DNA from: DASSJT01 sp963715025
GTDB taxonomy: Bacteria > Actinomycetota > Actinomycetes > Actinomycetales > Dermatophilaceae
Direction of reading: 5' to 3'
Assembly (NCBI GenBank): GCA_963715025.1
Contig: CAVQQQ010000002.1
Location: 186,001 to 250,000, forward strand
DNA: 64,000 bases
Below, in pieces: positions 41,232 through 49,983 of this stretch. The position numbers and the translations under genes were made by a program. Positions within the stretch are counted from its first letter, which is position 1; the number at the start of each line of letters is the position of its first letter. The notes under the pieces were generated by a model that was not told where the DNA came from, made no database searches, and saw only the letters and a list, made by a program, of their open reading frames with translations.

Positions 41232-42014
41232 TCACGCGGCCTTGGAACCCAGCCACACCGCACATGCCACCAGGATGCCAAGCCCGAAGACCCAGGCGAA
41301 GAGGCCTTCGGAGACCGGGCCCATGTTGCCCAAGGCCATGCCACCGGGATTCTCCTGCTTGTCGATCGCGTGCAGGAAGGCGATGATGTCGTTCTTGCTC
41401 TGCGGCGAGATGTTGGAGTCGTTGAACACGGGCATCGACTGAGGTCCGGTGACCATGGCCTCATAGATGTGCTTCCCCGTGACGTTGCGGAGCGACTGCG
41501 CGTACTTGCCCCGGGTGAGGGCTCCGCCCGAGCCGGCGAAGTTGTGGCACATGGCGCAGTTGACGCGGAACAGCTCGCCGCCCTTGGCGGGGTCGCCGTC
41601 GCCCTTGATGTACTGCTCGTCCGGCACCGCCGGGCCCGGGGAGAGCGAGGCCACGTAGGCCGCCACATCGGCGATCTGCTCGTCGCTGAACTTGACGTCC
41701 TTGCCCCGCGGGGCCTGCACCGCGGGCCCGGCGAGCGGCATACGCCCGGTCCCCATCTGGAAGTCCACCGCCGCCGCGCCCACTCCGACGACGGAGGGAC
41801 CGGACGCTGTGCCCTGCGCCTGCAGGCCGTGGCAGGACGCGCAGTTGGCGAGGAAGAGCTTCTTGCCCTCCTCCACAGAGGCGGTGCTCACGGTCGCGGC
41901 CTTGGCCTGGGTGGGAGCAACCGCGGCGTAGGCTGCCCCGGTTGCGAGCAGTCCGAGGAGGAGCAGCAGGACGACTGCTGCTGGGTGGCGGCGGCGGGCG
42001 GCCAAGGCGTTCAC
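41232..42014 (-). CDS. qcrC: Diheme cytochrome c subunit of the bc1 complex
   Basis: The 260-residue protein has an N-terminal signal/anchor (VVLLLLLGLLATGAAYA), two heme-binding motifs (CASCH and CAMCH), and a C-terminal membrane helix (LFAWVFGLGILVACAVWL). The two hemes carry electrons from the Rieske centre to CuA of subunit II, replacing a soluble cytochrome c. The start is GTG 42014 with an AGGAAG ribosome site. Confidence 0.97.
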   Translation of the reverse strand: MNALAARRRHPAAVVLLLLLGLLATGAAYAAVAPTQAKAATVSTASVEEGKKLFLANCASCHGLQAQGTASGPSVVGVGAAAVDFQMGTGRMPLAGPAVQAPRGKDVKFSDEQIADVAAYVASLSPGPAVPDEQYIKGDGDPAKGGELFRVNCAMCHNFAGSGGALTRGKYAQSLRNVTGKHIYEAMVTGPQSMPVFNDSNISPQSKNDIIAFLHAIDKQENPGGMALGNMGPVSEGLFAWVFGLGILVACAVWLGSKAA

Positions 42015-42077
42015 AGTGTCTTCCTGTCGTTGGCAGAGGTCGAGGTCGGTGTGCGCATGCGTCGTCCGGACGTAGGT

Positions 42078-42740
42078 CTACTTCAGCAGGTAGATGGTCG
42101 CGAAGAGGGCGATCCAGACCACATCGACGAAGTGCCAGTAATAGGACGTGACCACGGCGCCGATCGCCTGGTGGTGACTGTAGTGGCGCGTGGTGAAGGT
42201 GCGACCGATGATGAGGAGGAAGGCCAGCAGGCCACCGGAGACGTGCATGGCGTGGAACCCGGTGGCGAGGTAGAAGATGGAGCCGTAGGGGTCGGACGAG
42301 AGCGTGACGCCGTCGTGGACCAGGCTGGCGTACTCGTAGACCTGGCCAGAGACAAAGATGGCGCCGAAGGTGTAGGTGACGACGTACCACTCGCGCATGC
42401 CCCACGTGCCGATCTGGAACAGGCGCCCCGTGCGCGACGCCTGGCCGTGCTCGGCCTTGTAGACACCGATCTGGCACCAGACCGAGGAAACGACCAGCAC
42501 CAAGGTGTTGGCCGTGGCGAAGGGGATGTTCAGCAACGAAGTGCGCTGCTGCCACAGCCCCGGCTCCAGCGACCTGATCGTGAAGTACATCGCGAACAGG
42601 CCCGCGAAGAACATCAGCTCACTGGAGAGCCACACGATCGTGCCCACCGAAACCATGTTCGGGCGGCTCGCCGGACCGTGTCCGACGAGGCCCGCGGCGG
42701 GGCTTGAGGAGTCAGGGTGAACTGCCGTTGCTGTCGCCAC
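42078..42740 (-). CDS. ctaE: Cytochrome c oxidase subunit III
   Basis: The 220-residue protein has five membrane segments, as in actinobacterial subunit III (the first two of the seven-helix type are missing). It shows the conserved region GTIVWLSSELMFFAGLFAMY, FHAMHVSGG and the C-terminal YYWHFVDVVWIALF. It is the first gene of the ctaE-qcrC-A-B operon. The start is GTG 42740. The 95-base gap to the next gene on the plus strand contains divergent promoters. Confidence 0.96.
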   Translation of the reverse strand: MATATAVHPDSSSPAAGLVGHGPASRPNMVSVGTIVWLSSELMFFAGLFAMYFTIRSLEPGLWQQRTSLLNIPFATANTLVLVVSSVWCQIGVYKAEHGQASRTGRLFQIGTWGMREWYVVTYTFGAIFVSGQVYEYASLVHDGVTLSSDPYGSIFYLATGFHAMHVSGGLLAFLLIIGRTFTTRHYSHHQAIGAVVTSYYWHFVDVVWIALFATIYLLK

Positions 42741-42835
42741 GGCGCCATTATTGCGTCAATGGGGGCCCCTGTGTTGCCCCGACCCCCCGATGGCCTAGAT
42801 CACGTCTGATTTGTCCCACCGGTACCATCAGGCCC

Positions 42836-43288
42836 ATGACCGCTTCCCACGCGCACGTCGCATCCGCGGGGGCCCCGGGGCCTGCCGCCGCCCCGCGCGA
42901 CATCTCGGTGCTCCTCTACAGCGACGACGTGACGACTCGCGACGCGGTCCGGGCTGCTGTGGGGCGGCGACCGGCGCGTGACGTCGAGGTGACCTCATGG
43001 CGCGAGTGCGCAACCGCGCCTGCAGTGATCGAGGCCGTCGAGGCAGGTCACTTCGACGTGCTCGTGCTCGACGGCGAGGCGGCGCCCAACGGTGGTCTGG
43101 GACTGTGCCGCCAGCTCAAGAACGAGATCTTCAACTGCCCGCCAGTGCTTGTGCTCACCGGGCGACCCCAGGACTCCTGGCTTGCGGCCTGGTCGCTCGC
43201 CGACCTGGCGGTGCCGCACCCGCTCGACCCAATCGCCGTGGCGGAGGCTGTAGCGGAGCTCGGTCGGGCGCCACGGGCCTCCGCTTAG
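42836..43288 (+). CDS. Single-domain response regulator-like (REC) protein
   Basis: The 150-residue protein has a 20-residue Ala/Pro-rich N-terminus and one receiver-like domain: SVLLYSDDVTTRD (acidic pair), FDVLVLDGEAAPNGG with the likely phospho-Asp, and PVLVLTGRPQDSW with the conserved Thr. The usual Lys near the end is not evident (DLAVPHPLDP), so phosphorylation may be altered. It has no output domain. The start is ATG 42836, 7 bases after TACCAT, likely leaderless. It lies between ctaE (divergent) and trpD, a location kept in relatives. Confidence 0.8.
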   Translation: MTASHAHVASAGAPGPAAAPRDISVLLYSDDVTTRDAVRAAVGRRPARDVEVTSWRECATAPAVIEAVEAGHFDVLVLDGEAAPNGGLGLCRQLKNEIFNCPPVLVLTGRPQDSWLAAWSLADLAVPHPLDPIAVAEAVAELGRAPRASA

Positions 43289-43323
43289 TCCTGGTCCCAG
43301 CCGGATCGCCAGGAGGTACGTCC

Positions 43324-44412
43324 ATGCCGACCGATGCCACGGCACCCACATGGCCCGACATCTACACGTCGCTGCTCGCCGGGCACGACCTCACGCACGA
43401 CTGGGCGGCGTGGGCCATGGACCGGGCCATGAGCGGCGAGGCGTCTCCCGTGCAGCTCGCGGCCTTCCTGGTCGCCCTTCGCGCCAAGGGCGAGTCGGTG
43501 GGCGAGATGCGCGCTCTCGCGGACGTCATGCTGGCCCACGCAAACCGGATCGAGATCGCCGGGCCGGGCATCGACATCGTCGGCACCGGGGGCGATCGGG
43601 CACACACCGTGAACATCTCGACGATGGCCGCCGTGGTGGTCGCTGCCTGCGGCGTCGCGGTGGTCAAACACGGGAACCGCGCCGCCTCCTCTTCTTCCGG
43701 GTCGGCCGACGTCCTCGAGGCCCTTGGCGTCAACCTGGCCCTGGAGCCCAGGGACGTGGTTCGGGTCGCGGGTGAGGCGGGCATCACGTTCTGCTTTGCG
43801 CAGGCGTTCCACCCCGCCATGCGTCACGCCGCGGAGGCGCGGCGCGACCTGGGCATCGGCACGGCGTTCAACTTCCTCGGCCCGCTCACCAACCCGGCCC
43901 AGCCTCCCTACGCCGCCATCGGCGTGGCCGACGCACGAATGGCCCCGATCATGGCCGGCGTGTTCGCGAGCCGCGGCACCGACGCCGCCGTGTTCCGTGG
44001 TGACGACGGCCTCGACGAGCTCACCACCGCCACGACCTCGACCGTGTGGTGGGTGCGTGATGGACGGGTGACGGAGCTGTCGCTGGATCCCACCCATCTC
44101 GGCCTGGCACTCAGTCCGGTTGAAGCTCTCAGGGGTGGGGATGCCGCGCACAACGCCGATGTAGCGCGCCGGCTGCTCGACGGGGAGCGGTCTGCGGTCC
44201 GCGACGCCGTGGTGCTCAACGCTGGAATGGCGCTCGCGGTGGCCACCGCAGGCCCGGCCGACGGTGCCGATCCGAGCACGCCCCTCGACCAGGACGGCCT
44301 GCACCGCATCGTCCGAGCGGGGATGGACCGCGCCGATCAGGCCATCGACAGCGGGGCGGGCGCCGAACAGCTCCGGCGCTGGGTCAAGGCGACTCAGTCA
44401 CCGCGTCCCTAG
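43324..44412 (+). CDS. trpD: Anthranilate phosphoribosyltransferase
   Basis: TrpD joins anthranilate to PRPP in tryptophan synthesis. The 362-residue protein has the DIVGTGGDRAHTVNIST PRPP loop, VKHGNRAASSSSGSADVLEALG, and the metal-binding DGLDELT. It is of normal length. The start is ATG 43324 with GGAGG upstream, 35 bases after the REC gene. No other trp genes are in the window; trpD is often separate from the main trp cluster in actinobacteria and near ctaE. Confidence 0.96.
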   Translation: MPTDATAPTWPDIYTSLLAGHDLTHDWAAWAMDRAMSGEASPVQLAAFLVALRAKGESVGEMRALADVMLAHANRIEIAGPGIDIVGTGGDRAHTVNISTMAAVVVAACGVAVVKHGNRAASSSSGSADVLEALGVNLALEPRDVVRVAGEAGITFCFAQAFHPAMRHAAEARRDLGIGTAFNFLGPLTNPAQPPYAAIGVADARMAPIMAGVFASRGTDAAVFRGDDGLDELTTATTSTVWWVRDGRVTELSLDPTHLGLALSPVEALRGGDAAHNADVARRLLDGERSAVRDAVVLNAGMALAVATAGPADGADPSTPLDQDGLHRIVRAGMDRADQAIDSGAGAEQLRRWVKATQSPRP

Positions 44413-44497
44413 GGCGTGTGGGAGTCACCCGTCGCGGTGGACCCTCGTTCGGCGCCCGCCGAGCCGTCAGTCGCGCCCGGACCTACTCGCGGGCAGC

Positions 44498-44779
44498 TCA
44501 CTCGTCCAGGCCGAGGCTGAACGCCGACTCCAGGTCGTGCTGTGAATAGGTGCGGAACGCGATGTGCGTCGACGTGCCGAGGACGCCGGCGACCTTGTTC
44601 AGCCGGTCTGCGATGACGTCGGCGAGCTCCTCGTGGGCGCGGACGCGCACCATGGCGATGAGGTCGGCATCGCCAGCGACGGAGTAGACCTCGCTGACGC
44701 CTGACAGCTCGGCGATCTCCTCTGCCACCTCGGGGATGCGGTTGACCTCGGCGTTGATCAGGACGATGGCTGTGATCAC
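44498..44779 (-). CDS. Lrp/AsnC ligand-binding domain protein
   Basis: The 93-residue protein is a stand-alone RAM domain: ITAIVLINAEVNRIPEVAEEI, then VSEVYSVAGDADLIAMVRV and the strand GVLGTSTHIAFRTYSQHD. It lacks the usual N-terminal helix-turn-helix, so it may modulate another Lrp-type protein or sense amino acids alone. The start is GTG 44779, 6 bases after TAGGCT (complementary strand of 44786-44791), probably leaderless. It lies next to trpD. Confidence 0.9.
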   Translation of the reverse strand: MITAIVLINAEVNRIPEVAEEIAELSGVSEVYSVAGDADLIAMVRVRAHEELADVIADRLNKVAGVLGTSTHIAFRTYSQHDLESAFSLGLDE

Positions 44780-44854
44780 GCGGTCAGCCTAGTCAAGGGG
44801 CAGGGCACAATGGCGCCGCACCACCGCCACGCCTCGGGCTCATGCGCCTCGCAG

Positions 44855-46570
44855 TCACGCGACCACGAAGGGAGCAGTCTGGCGTGCGGAGACCGCCAGC
44901 GGCTCGAGGCGCTCCCGTGCAGCGGCAGCACCACCCACCGGGCAGGTCCACAGGCCGTCGAGCTCGACGATGCGCACGCCGGGGCTCTCGAGCCAGCGCA
45001 GGATCTTCTCGGTCTCTTCGGGCGTAGCGGCCGGGCAGGGCACGGGCGGCGGCTCGACGACTTCGGCGCTGGCCTTGAGAGCCTCGACATACGGCATGGG
45101 ATCGGCACCCCGCGGCGTCACGGAGGCGCCCGTGAGCCGGCCGTGGCGCACGCAGACGAGCTCCCAGCCGCCCAGGGGTGCCCGCCGCGCTGCGACCAGC
45201 TGCGGGCTCGCCGCCAGCGGCGCAAGGCGCTGGCTGCGGGCCATCCCGCGGACCAGGGCCATCACGCGGTCACGAAGTGACCCGGCATCCTCGAACCGCT
45301 GCTGGGCTGCGAGCGCCCCCAGGCGCCCATGCAGCGCGCTGAGCACTTCGCGGGAGTCGCCGGCCAGCGCCCGGACAGCCTGCTCGACCACCCCTGCATA
45401 GTCGGCGACACTCTGGGCACCCGTGCACGGCGCCCCGCACCGGCCCATCTCCGCCAGCGCGCAGGCGCTGGTGGGACGGTCAGGGGAGAGCCGCTGGAGG
45501 CACCGGCGCAGCGGCACGACCTCGTGGACGGCCGCGACAGCCGCCTCAGCCGACGCGCGGGAGGTGAAGGGCCCGATATAACGCGCGCCATCGGGCCGGA
45601 CTCGCCGCACGATGCTCAGCCTCGGGAAGACCTCGACCGTGAGCTTGACCCATAGGACCCGCTCCGGACGCGTCGAGCGCCGGTTGTATGGGGGCTTGTG
45701 CTTGGCGATGAGGCGCAGCTCGCGCACTTCGGCCTCGAGGGCCGTCGCGCACACGACAGGGGTGACCGACTCGGCAAGCCGGACCATCTGCCCCATGCGG
45801 GAGCGGTGCTCCGAGGCGGTGAAGTAGGAGCGGACCCGGGAGCGGATGTTGACCGAGGTGCCGATGTAGAGCACTCGGCCTCTGCCGTCCTTGAACAGGT
45901 AGACCCCCGGCGCACTAGGCAGCCCCTCGGCGAGGTAGCGCTTGCGTCTTTGGGCGGAGGACACCCGGGAGGTGTAGCTGGCGAGCTCTTCCAGTGAGTG
46001 GACGCCCAGCGACCCGATGCGTTCGATCAGCCCGTGCAGGACGTCGACCGTCGCCCTCGCGTCGTGCAGGGCGCGGTGGTCGGGCGTCGTCTGCGACCCG
46101 AACAGCAGGGCCAGGGACGCCAGCCGGTGGTTGGGCGCATCGTCGCGCGTCACGAGCTGACGGGCGAGGTGGACGGTGTCGAGCACGGTTGGCCGCGGCC
46201 ACTCGTGTCCGGTCGCGAGGGCCGCGGCCTTGAGGAAGGAGATGTCGAAGCCGGCGTTGTGGGCCACGAGCACGGCCCCGGCGGAGAACTCGAGGAACGC
46301 CGGTAGCGCCTGCTCGATGCGTGGCGCATCGGCGACCATGGCATCGGTGATGCCGGTGAGGACCTGGATGAACGCAGGAATCGGCTCATGCGGGTTGACC
46401 AGGGTCTGGAACTCGCCCAGCACCTCGCCGCCGCGCACCTTCACTGCGCCGATCTCGGTGATCTGCGACTCCGTGGCGCTCCCACCCGTGGTCTCGAGGT
46501 CGACGACGACGAAGGTCACCTCGGACAGGAGTGTGCCCAGGTCGTCGAGCGTGCCCTGGACCGCGTGCAT
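44855..46570 (-). CDS. DEDDh exonuclease fused to UvrC-like GIY-YIG nuclease
   Basis: The 571-residue protein joins a DnaQ-type 3'-5' exonuclease domain (about 15-180: FVVVDLETTGG, VAHNAGFDISFL, HRALHDARATVDVL) to a GIY-YIG domain (about 215-300: SAPGVYLFKDGRGRVLYIGTS) and the UvrC Cys-rich/UvrBC-like region. This fusion, like Rv2191 of M. tuberculosis, resembles E. coli Cho with an added exonuclease. It lacks the C-terminal RNase H and helix-hairpin-helix parts of true UvrC. It likely acts in nucleotide excision or cross-link repair. The start is ATG 46570, 6 bases after TACCGT. Confidence 0.92.
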   Translation of the reverse strand: MHAVQGTLDDLGTLLSEVTFVVVDLETTGGSATESQITEIGAVKVRGGEVLGEFQTLVNPHEPIPAFIQVLTGITDAMVADAPRIEQALPAFLEFSAGAVLVAHNAGFDISFLKAAALATGHEWPRPTVLDTVHLARQLVTRDDAPNHRLASLALLFGSQTTPDHRALHDARATVDVLHGLIERIGSLGVHSLEELASYTSRVSSAQRRKRYLAEGLPSAPGVYLFKDGRGRVLYIGTSVNIRSRVRSYFTASEHRSRMGQMVRLAESVTPVVCATALEAEVRELRLIAKHKPPYNRRSTRPERVLWVKLTVEVFPRLSIVRRVRPDGARYIGPFTSRASAEAAVAAVHEVVPLRRCLQRLSPDRPTSACALAEMGRCGAPCTGAQSVADYAGVVEQAVRALAGDSREVLSALHGRLGALAAQQRFEDAGSLRDRVMALVRGMARSQRLAPLAASPQLVAARRAPLGGWELVCVRHGRLTGASVTPRGADPMPYVEALKASAEVVEPPPVPCPAATPEETEKILRWLESPGVRIVELDGLWTCPVGGAAAARERLEPLAVSARQTAPFVVA

Positions 46571-46744
46571 GGCCCGACGGTATGCCGGGAGGCCGACAGG
46601 GCCATGAAGGCTCGCTGGCGCGGCAGCCGGGCCGGCGCTCGGGGGTGGCGCGGTTGGTCGGCGCGGGTGGTGTCGGCGCCTGTGCTGGGCAGTGTCAGTG
46701 GTCGCCCCTAGCGTTGTGGCACAAGAAGGAAGGGGTGACCCACC

Positions 46745-47017
46745 GTGACCGACTACAGCCGCTCCACCCGGCCGCCTGGCGGACACCGCGGGCTCGAGAT
46801 GGTCGTCGACTGCGACACGTGTCCGGCGCGCGGCCTGCGCTGCGACGACTGCATGGTCACGGCACTGCTGGCGACGCCCGCCGCTGACCTGCCGCTGGAT
46901 GCCGCGGAGCGCCTCGCGGTGACCCGGCTCGTGTCGGCCGGCCTGGTGAGCGCCGAGACGGCTTCCAGAGCCCGCGCCCGCTCCGAGCGCGAGGGACGCT
47001 CCACGGCGGCCGGGTGA
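46745..47017 (+). CDS. Small protein with two CxxC motifs
   Basis: The 90-residue protein has a CDTCPARGLRCDDCMV segment (about residues 23-38), two CxxC pairs 7 residues apart, suited to bind zinc or an iron-sulfur cluster. The rest is a helical acidic stretch. The start is GTG 46745 with an AGAAGGAAGGGG ribosome site. It is conserved near this locus in related actinobacteria as far as I recall; the function is unknown. Confidence 0.7.
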   Translation: MTDYSRSTRPPGGHRGLEMVVDCDTCPARGLRCDDCMVTALLATPAADLPLDAAERLAVTRLVSAGLVSAETASRARARSEREGRSTAAG

Positions 47018-47081
47018 GCACGGGCCCGTCCCGCCTGCTGAGTCCTCGGCAGGCGGACCAGCCGCGGGGACGCGCGTCGTT

Positions 47082-47172
47082 TGACGCACGCGGGCGCAAC
47101 GTCTGACACACCGCAGGCACAACGTGTGACATTGGGCAGGCGCGACGTGTGACATTGGGCAGGCGCAACGTC
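47082..47172. repeat. Four-copy 22-23 bp intergenic repeat array
   Basis: Four units start at 47082, 47104, 47127 and 47150 and follow the pattern TGAC-N5-GC-N-GGC-N-C-N-ACGT. Units three and four are almost identical. The array fills the 184-base space between two plus-strand genes and ends about 30 bases before the start of the downstream gene. It is not CRISPR-like, as there are no spacers. Confidence 0.8.
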
Positions 47173-47201
47173 CGCGCCGAGCAGCCGCCTACGATGGCGG
47201 G

Positions 47202-48527
47202 GTGTCTACGGCGGTCCGGGCCCCGCGTCGCTGGCTCGCCGCTCGTGCTGCGGCCGCGGCTGCTCTGCTCGTTCTGGCAGGGTGCACGGGGTCGAGCACG
47301 GCCGTCGCGCCCGGTCAGGTGGCGTCTTCGGCTGCCACGGCCCAGACCGGACGTGACGACACCCGCGACGAGGCGCTTCGGGGACTGCTTCGAGAGCGCG
47401 CAGCCGCTGTGCTCGGCCACGACCGGGAGCGCTTCGCGGCCACTCTTGACGACCCGGGATCGGCATTCGGGCGCCGCCAGCTGGCCGCGTTCAGCGCGCT
47501 CGGTCGCCTGCCCGTCAGGACCTTCTCCTACGGCGTCGCCGAGCCCGCACCTGAACTGTCCGCCCGGCGCCTCGCCGTGCTTGGCGCTGACGCCTGGGTG
47601 GCGAGAGTCCCCGGCAGCTATTCCCTCAGGGGCTACGACTCCGGCAAGCGCAGTTACGAGTCCTACTTCACGGTGATCCACCGGGACGGAGTCTGGAGAC
47701 TGGCCGACGACCGCGACGGCGGCACTCAGCAGCAGCTGTGGGACCTCCCCGGCCTGCGTGTCGTGTCCGACGGGGGGGTGCTGGTTGCGGGGAACGTCCC
47801 CGATGCGAGCCTGCGCGCCTACCTGCGCCTGGGGCGACAGGCAATCAGGGATGTTGCGACAGTCTGGACCGTCGCGTGGCCGCGTCGCCTGGTAGTCGTC
47901 GCGCCAAGCACCACGTCCGAGGCACAGGACCAGCTGGCCGTCGAGCAGAGCGACCTGGGTCAGGTGGCTGCCGTCACCGACGGACCCCAGTCGCCAGAGT
48001 CCGGGCTCTCGCTCGCCGATCGCATCGTGGTCAACCCCGGAGCCTTCGCCCGCCTGCGCCCCGCCGGGCGCCAGGTCGTCCTGAGCCACGAGGCCACCCA
48101 TGTCGCCGTCCGCGCGTCCGCCGGAGGCCAGGTCCCGACCTGGCTCTCGGAGGGCTTCGCCGACTACGTCGGCTACCGGCCGGTCGGGCTCACGCGCCAA
48201 GTCGTCGCGGCCGACCTCCTGAAACAGGTCCGCGCCGGTAGGGTTCCAGCCGCACTTCCAGGGGACAGCGCGTTCGACCCTTCGCGCAGCACGATCGCAC
48301 CGAGCTACAACGGTGCCTGGCTGGCCATGTGTCTCATCGCAGACCGCTGGGGCGAGCGCCGGCTGGTGTCGTTCTACCGCGCTGCCGCGGGCCCCAACAC
48401 GGGCGAGCAGGTGTCCGCGGCGCAGGTCGAAGCTCGCACCGACCGGGCCTTCACCCGAATGCTCGATACCTCGCGTGCGGCGTTCACTGCGCGGTGGCGC
48501 TCGTATCTCGTGACCCTCGCGCGGTGA
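47202..48527 (+). CDS. Putative M1-like metallopeptidase lipoprotein
   Basis: The 441-residue protein has a lipoprotein signal (AAAALLVLAGCTGSS), an N-terminal domain of about 120 residues with NTF2-like features, and a zinc site: SHEATHVAVRA (HExxH) and, about 20 residues on, WLSEGFADYVGY, giving the third Glu ligand as in gluzincins. It is therefore an extracytoplasmic peptidase, substrate unknown. The start is GTG 47202, 6 bases after TACGAT (47190-47195), immediately after the repeat array. Its end overlaps the convergent mannosyltransferase-like gene by 44 bases. Confidence 0.82.
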   Translation: MSTAVRAPRRWLAARAAAAAALLVLAGCTGSSTAVAPGQVASSAATAQTGRDDTRDEALRGLLRERAAAVLGHDRERFAATLDDPGSAFGRRQLAAFSALGRLPVRTFSYGVAEPAPELSARRLAVLGADAWVARVPGSYSLRGYDSGKRSYESYFTVIHRDGVWRLADDRDGGTQQQLWDLPGLRVVSDGGVLVAGNVPDASLRAYLRLGRQAIRDVATVWTVAWPRRLVVVAPSTTSEAQDQLAVEQSDLGQVAAVTDGPQSPESGLSLADRIVVNPGAFARLRPAGRQVVLSHEATHVAVRASAGGQVPTWLSEGFADYVGYRPVGLTRQVVAADLLKQVRAGRVPAALPGDSAFDPSRSTIAPSYNGAWLAMCLIADRWGERRLVSFYRAAAGPNTGEQVSAAQVEARTDRAFTRMLDTSRAAFTARWRSYLVTLAR

Positions 48528-49935
48528 CGCCTGCCGGTGCGGCCAGGGAGAGGGCGACGAGGGCACCCGACAGCCAGTACTGGTTGTAGAAGGCCTGTTT
48601 GTTGACGAGGTTCGCCGCCAGCAGCACCAGGGCAAGCCACCGCAACAGCTCCGCCAGCGGGGGTTGGCGCCGCCACACCAACCAGGCGGAGCCGACCAGA
48701 GTGCCGAGGACGACCAGGCCGGTCGCCCAGAACGGCAGCGTGACGTCAAACCGGTTGAGCGCCAGCAGGTACCACGTGTTCGCGAACCGGATCGGGTGGA
48801 AGCCCACCAGAAGGGTCACGGTGTCGTGCACGAAGTCGGCCGGGCTGGCGAGGAACCAGGGGGCGATCAGTATGCCGGTGAGGGCACCGGTGGCGACCGC
48901 GCGGCGGACCCCGAAGGGCCGCCACAGCATAACGACGAGCAGCAGCAGCACGAGGTGCTGCTTGCTCGCACAGGCCAGCGCAAGCGGGATCACGGCCCAC
49001 CAGGCGCGCCCCCGGGCAACCAAGACCGCCCACCAGCCGAGACCGGCGAGGAGCAGCGGCTCGGTCCAGGCCTGGTCGATCTGCGTCAGCGTGCCTGGAG
49101 CCAGCAGCAGCCAGCACGCAGCCACCGACCCGAGCCAAACCGGGTGGCAGAGGGTGCCCGGCTGCTGAGCCGGACCTGACGACGCGGCCGTGGCGTGCCG
49201 GACCGCCGCGGGGGCGGGGACCGGAGACCGCCCTGGCACCGAGAGTCGCCAGAAGGCGGCAGCAGCCGCAAACATCCAGATGCCGAGGGCCCAGCGCACG
49301 TCGCCGGCAAGCCAGCGTCCGGGAGCCAGCAGGACGGCGGCCCAGGGGAGATAGGTGAAGGCGTCCTGGATGCCGGGGCTGCCCGTCCAGGTCATGGCGT
49401 AGAAGTTCTCGCCGCGCGCCAGCGCGTCGCTGGCCTGCTGGAGGGTGACCCACACGTCGATCCGCGGCGCGGGGTCGCCGAGAACCGCGATGGCGACCGT
49501 CACGGCATACGCCAGGCACGCCACGCCGATGGCGAGGCGCGACCACCGTCGCACTGCGACGCTGCCCAGCGGGCGGCCGCCAGCCACCAGCAGCCCCGCG
49601 GCGAGCGTCGACCCGGCTGTAAGGGTGGTGATCGCTGCGGTCAGCGCATCTCCGCGGAGGTAGCTGAACAGTGGCACATAGAGCGTGCATCCGGCCGAGC
49701 CCACGAGGACCAGGCCCGCGACCCACGGGGTGGGAGCCACCCTGGCGCGGGTTGCCAGCCACATCGCGAGCAACACGGCACAGGCGGTGAGGGTCAGGAC
49801 GATCGCGACCCGGAATCGGACCACGCTCCACTGGAGGACCCCGAAGTACGCCAGCCAGGCCACTCCTAGTGCGATGGCCTGGATGGGGACGTCGCGGCGG
49901 TTCCGTGGAAGCCGCATCGGGCGAGGGCGGGGCAC
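48484..49935 (-). CDS. GT87-like integral membrane mannosyltransferase (DUF2029)
   Basis: The 483-residue protein has about ten membrane segments and the features of GT-C enzymes: an early periplasmic loop with acidic residues near APRIDVWVTLQQASDALARG, then ENFYAMTW and FTYLPWAAVLL. It resembles the polyprenyl-phosphomannose-dependent enzymes that add alpha-1,2-mannose to lipoglycans (for example Rv2181, also near this locus). Donor and acceptor are inferred. The start is GTG 49935, 6 bases after TACCGT. Confidence 0.8.
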   Translation of the reverse strand: MPRPRPMRLPRNRRDVPIQAIALGVAWLAYFGVLQWSVVRFRVAIVLTLTACAVLLAMWLATRARVAPTPWVAGLVLVGSAGCTLYVPLFSYLRGDALTAAITTLTAGSTLAAGLLVAGGRPLGSVAVRRWSRLAIGVACLAYAVTVAIAVLGDPAPRIDVWVTLQQASDALARGENFYAMTWTGSPGIQDAFTYLPWAAVLLAPGRWLAGDVRWALGIWMFAAAAAFWRLSVPGRSPVPAPAAVRHATAASSGPAQQPGTLCHPVWLGSVAACWLLLAPGTLTQIDQAWTEPLLLAGLGWWAVLVARGRAWWAVIPLALACASKQHLVLLLLVVMLWRPFGVRRAVATGALTGILIAPWFLASPADFVHDTVTLLVGFHPIRFANTWYLLALNRFDVTLPFWATGLVVLGTLVGSAWLVWRRQPPLAELLRWLALVLLAANLVNKQAFYNQYWLSGALVALSLAAPAGVTARGSRDTSATAQ

Positions 49936-49983
49936 AGGTAGACGGTAGTGGGGTGCTGCGGCGCGCAGGCCACCCGACCCGGG

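Noticed and set aside
47082..47172. CRISPR array
   Set aside because: Repeats are adjacent with no spacers, only four units, and there are no cas genes in the window.
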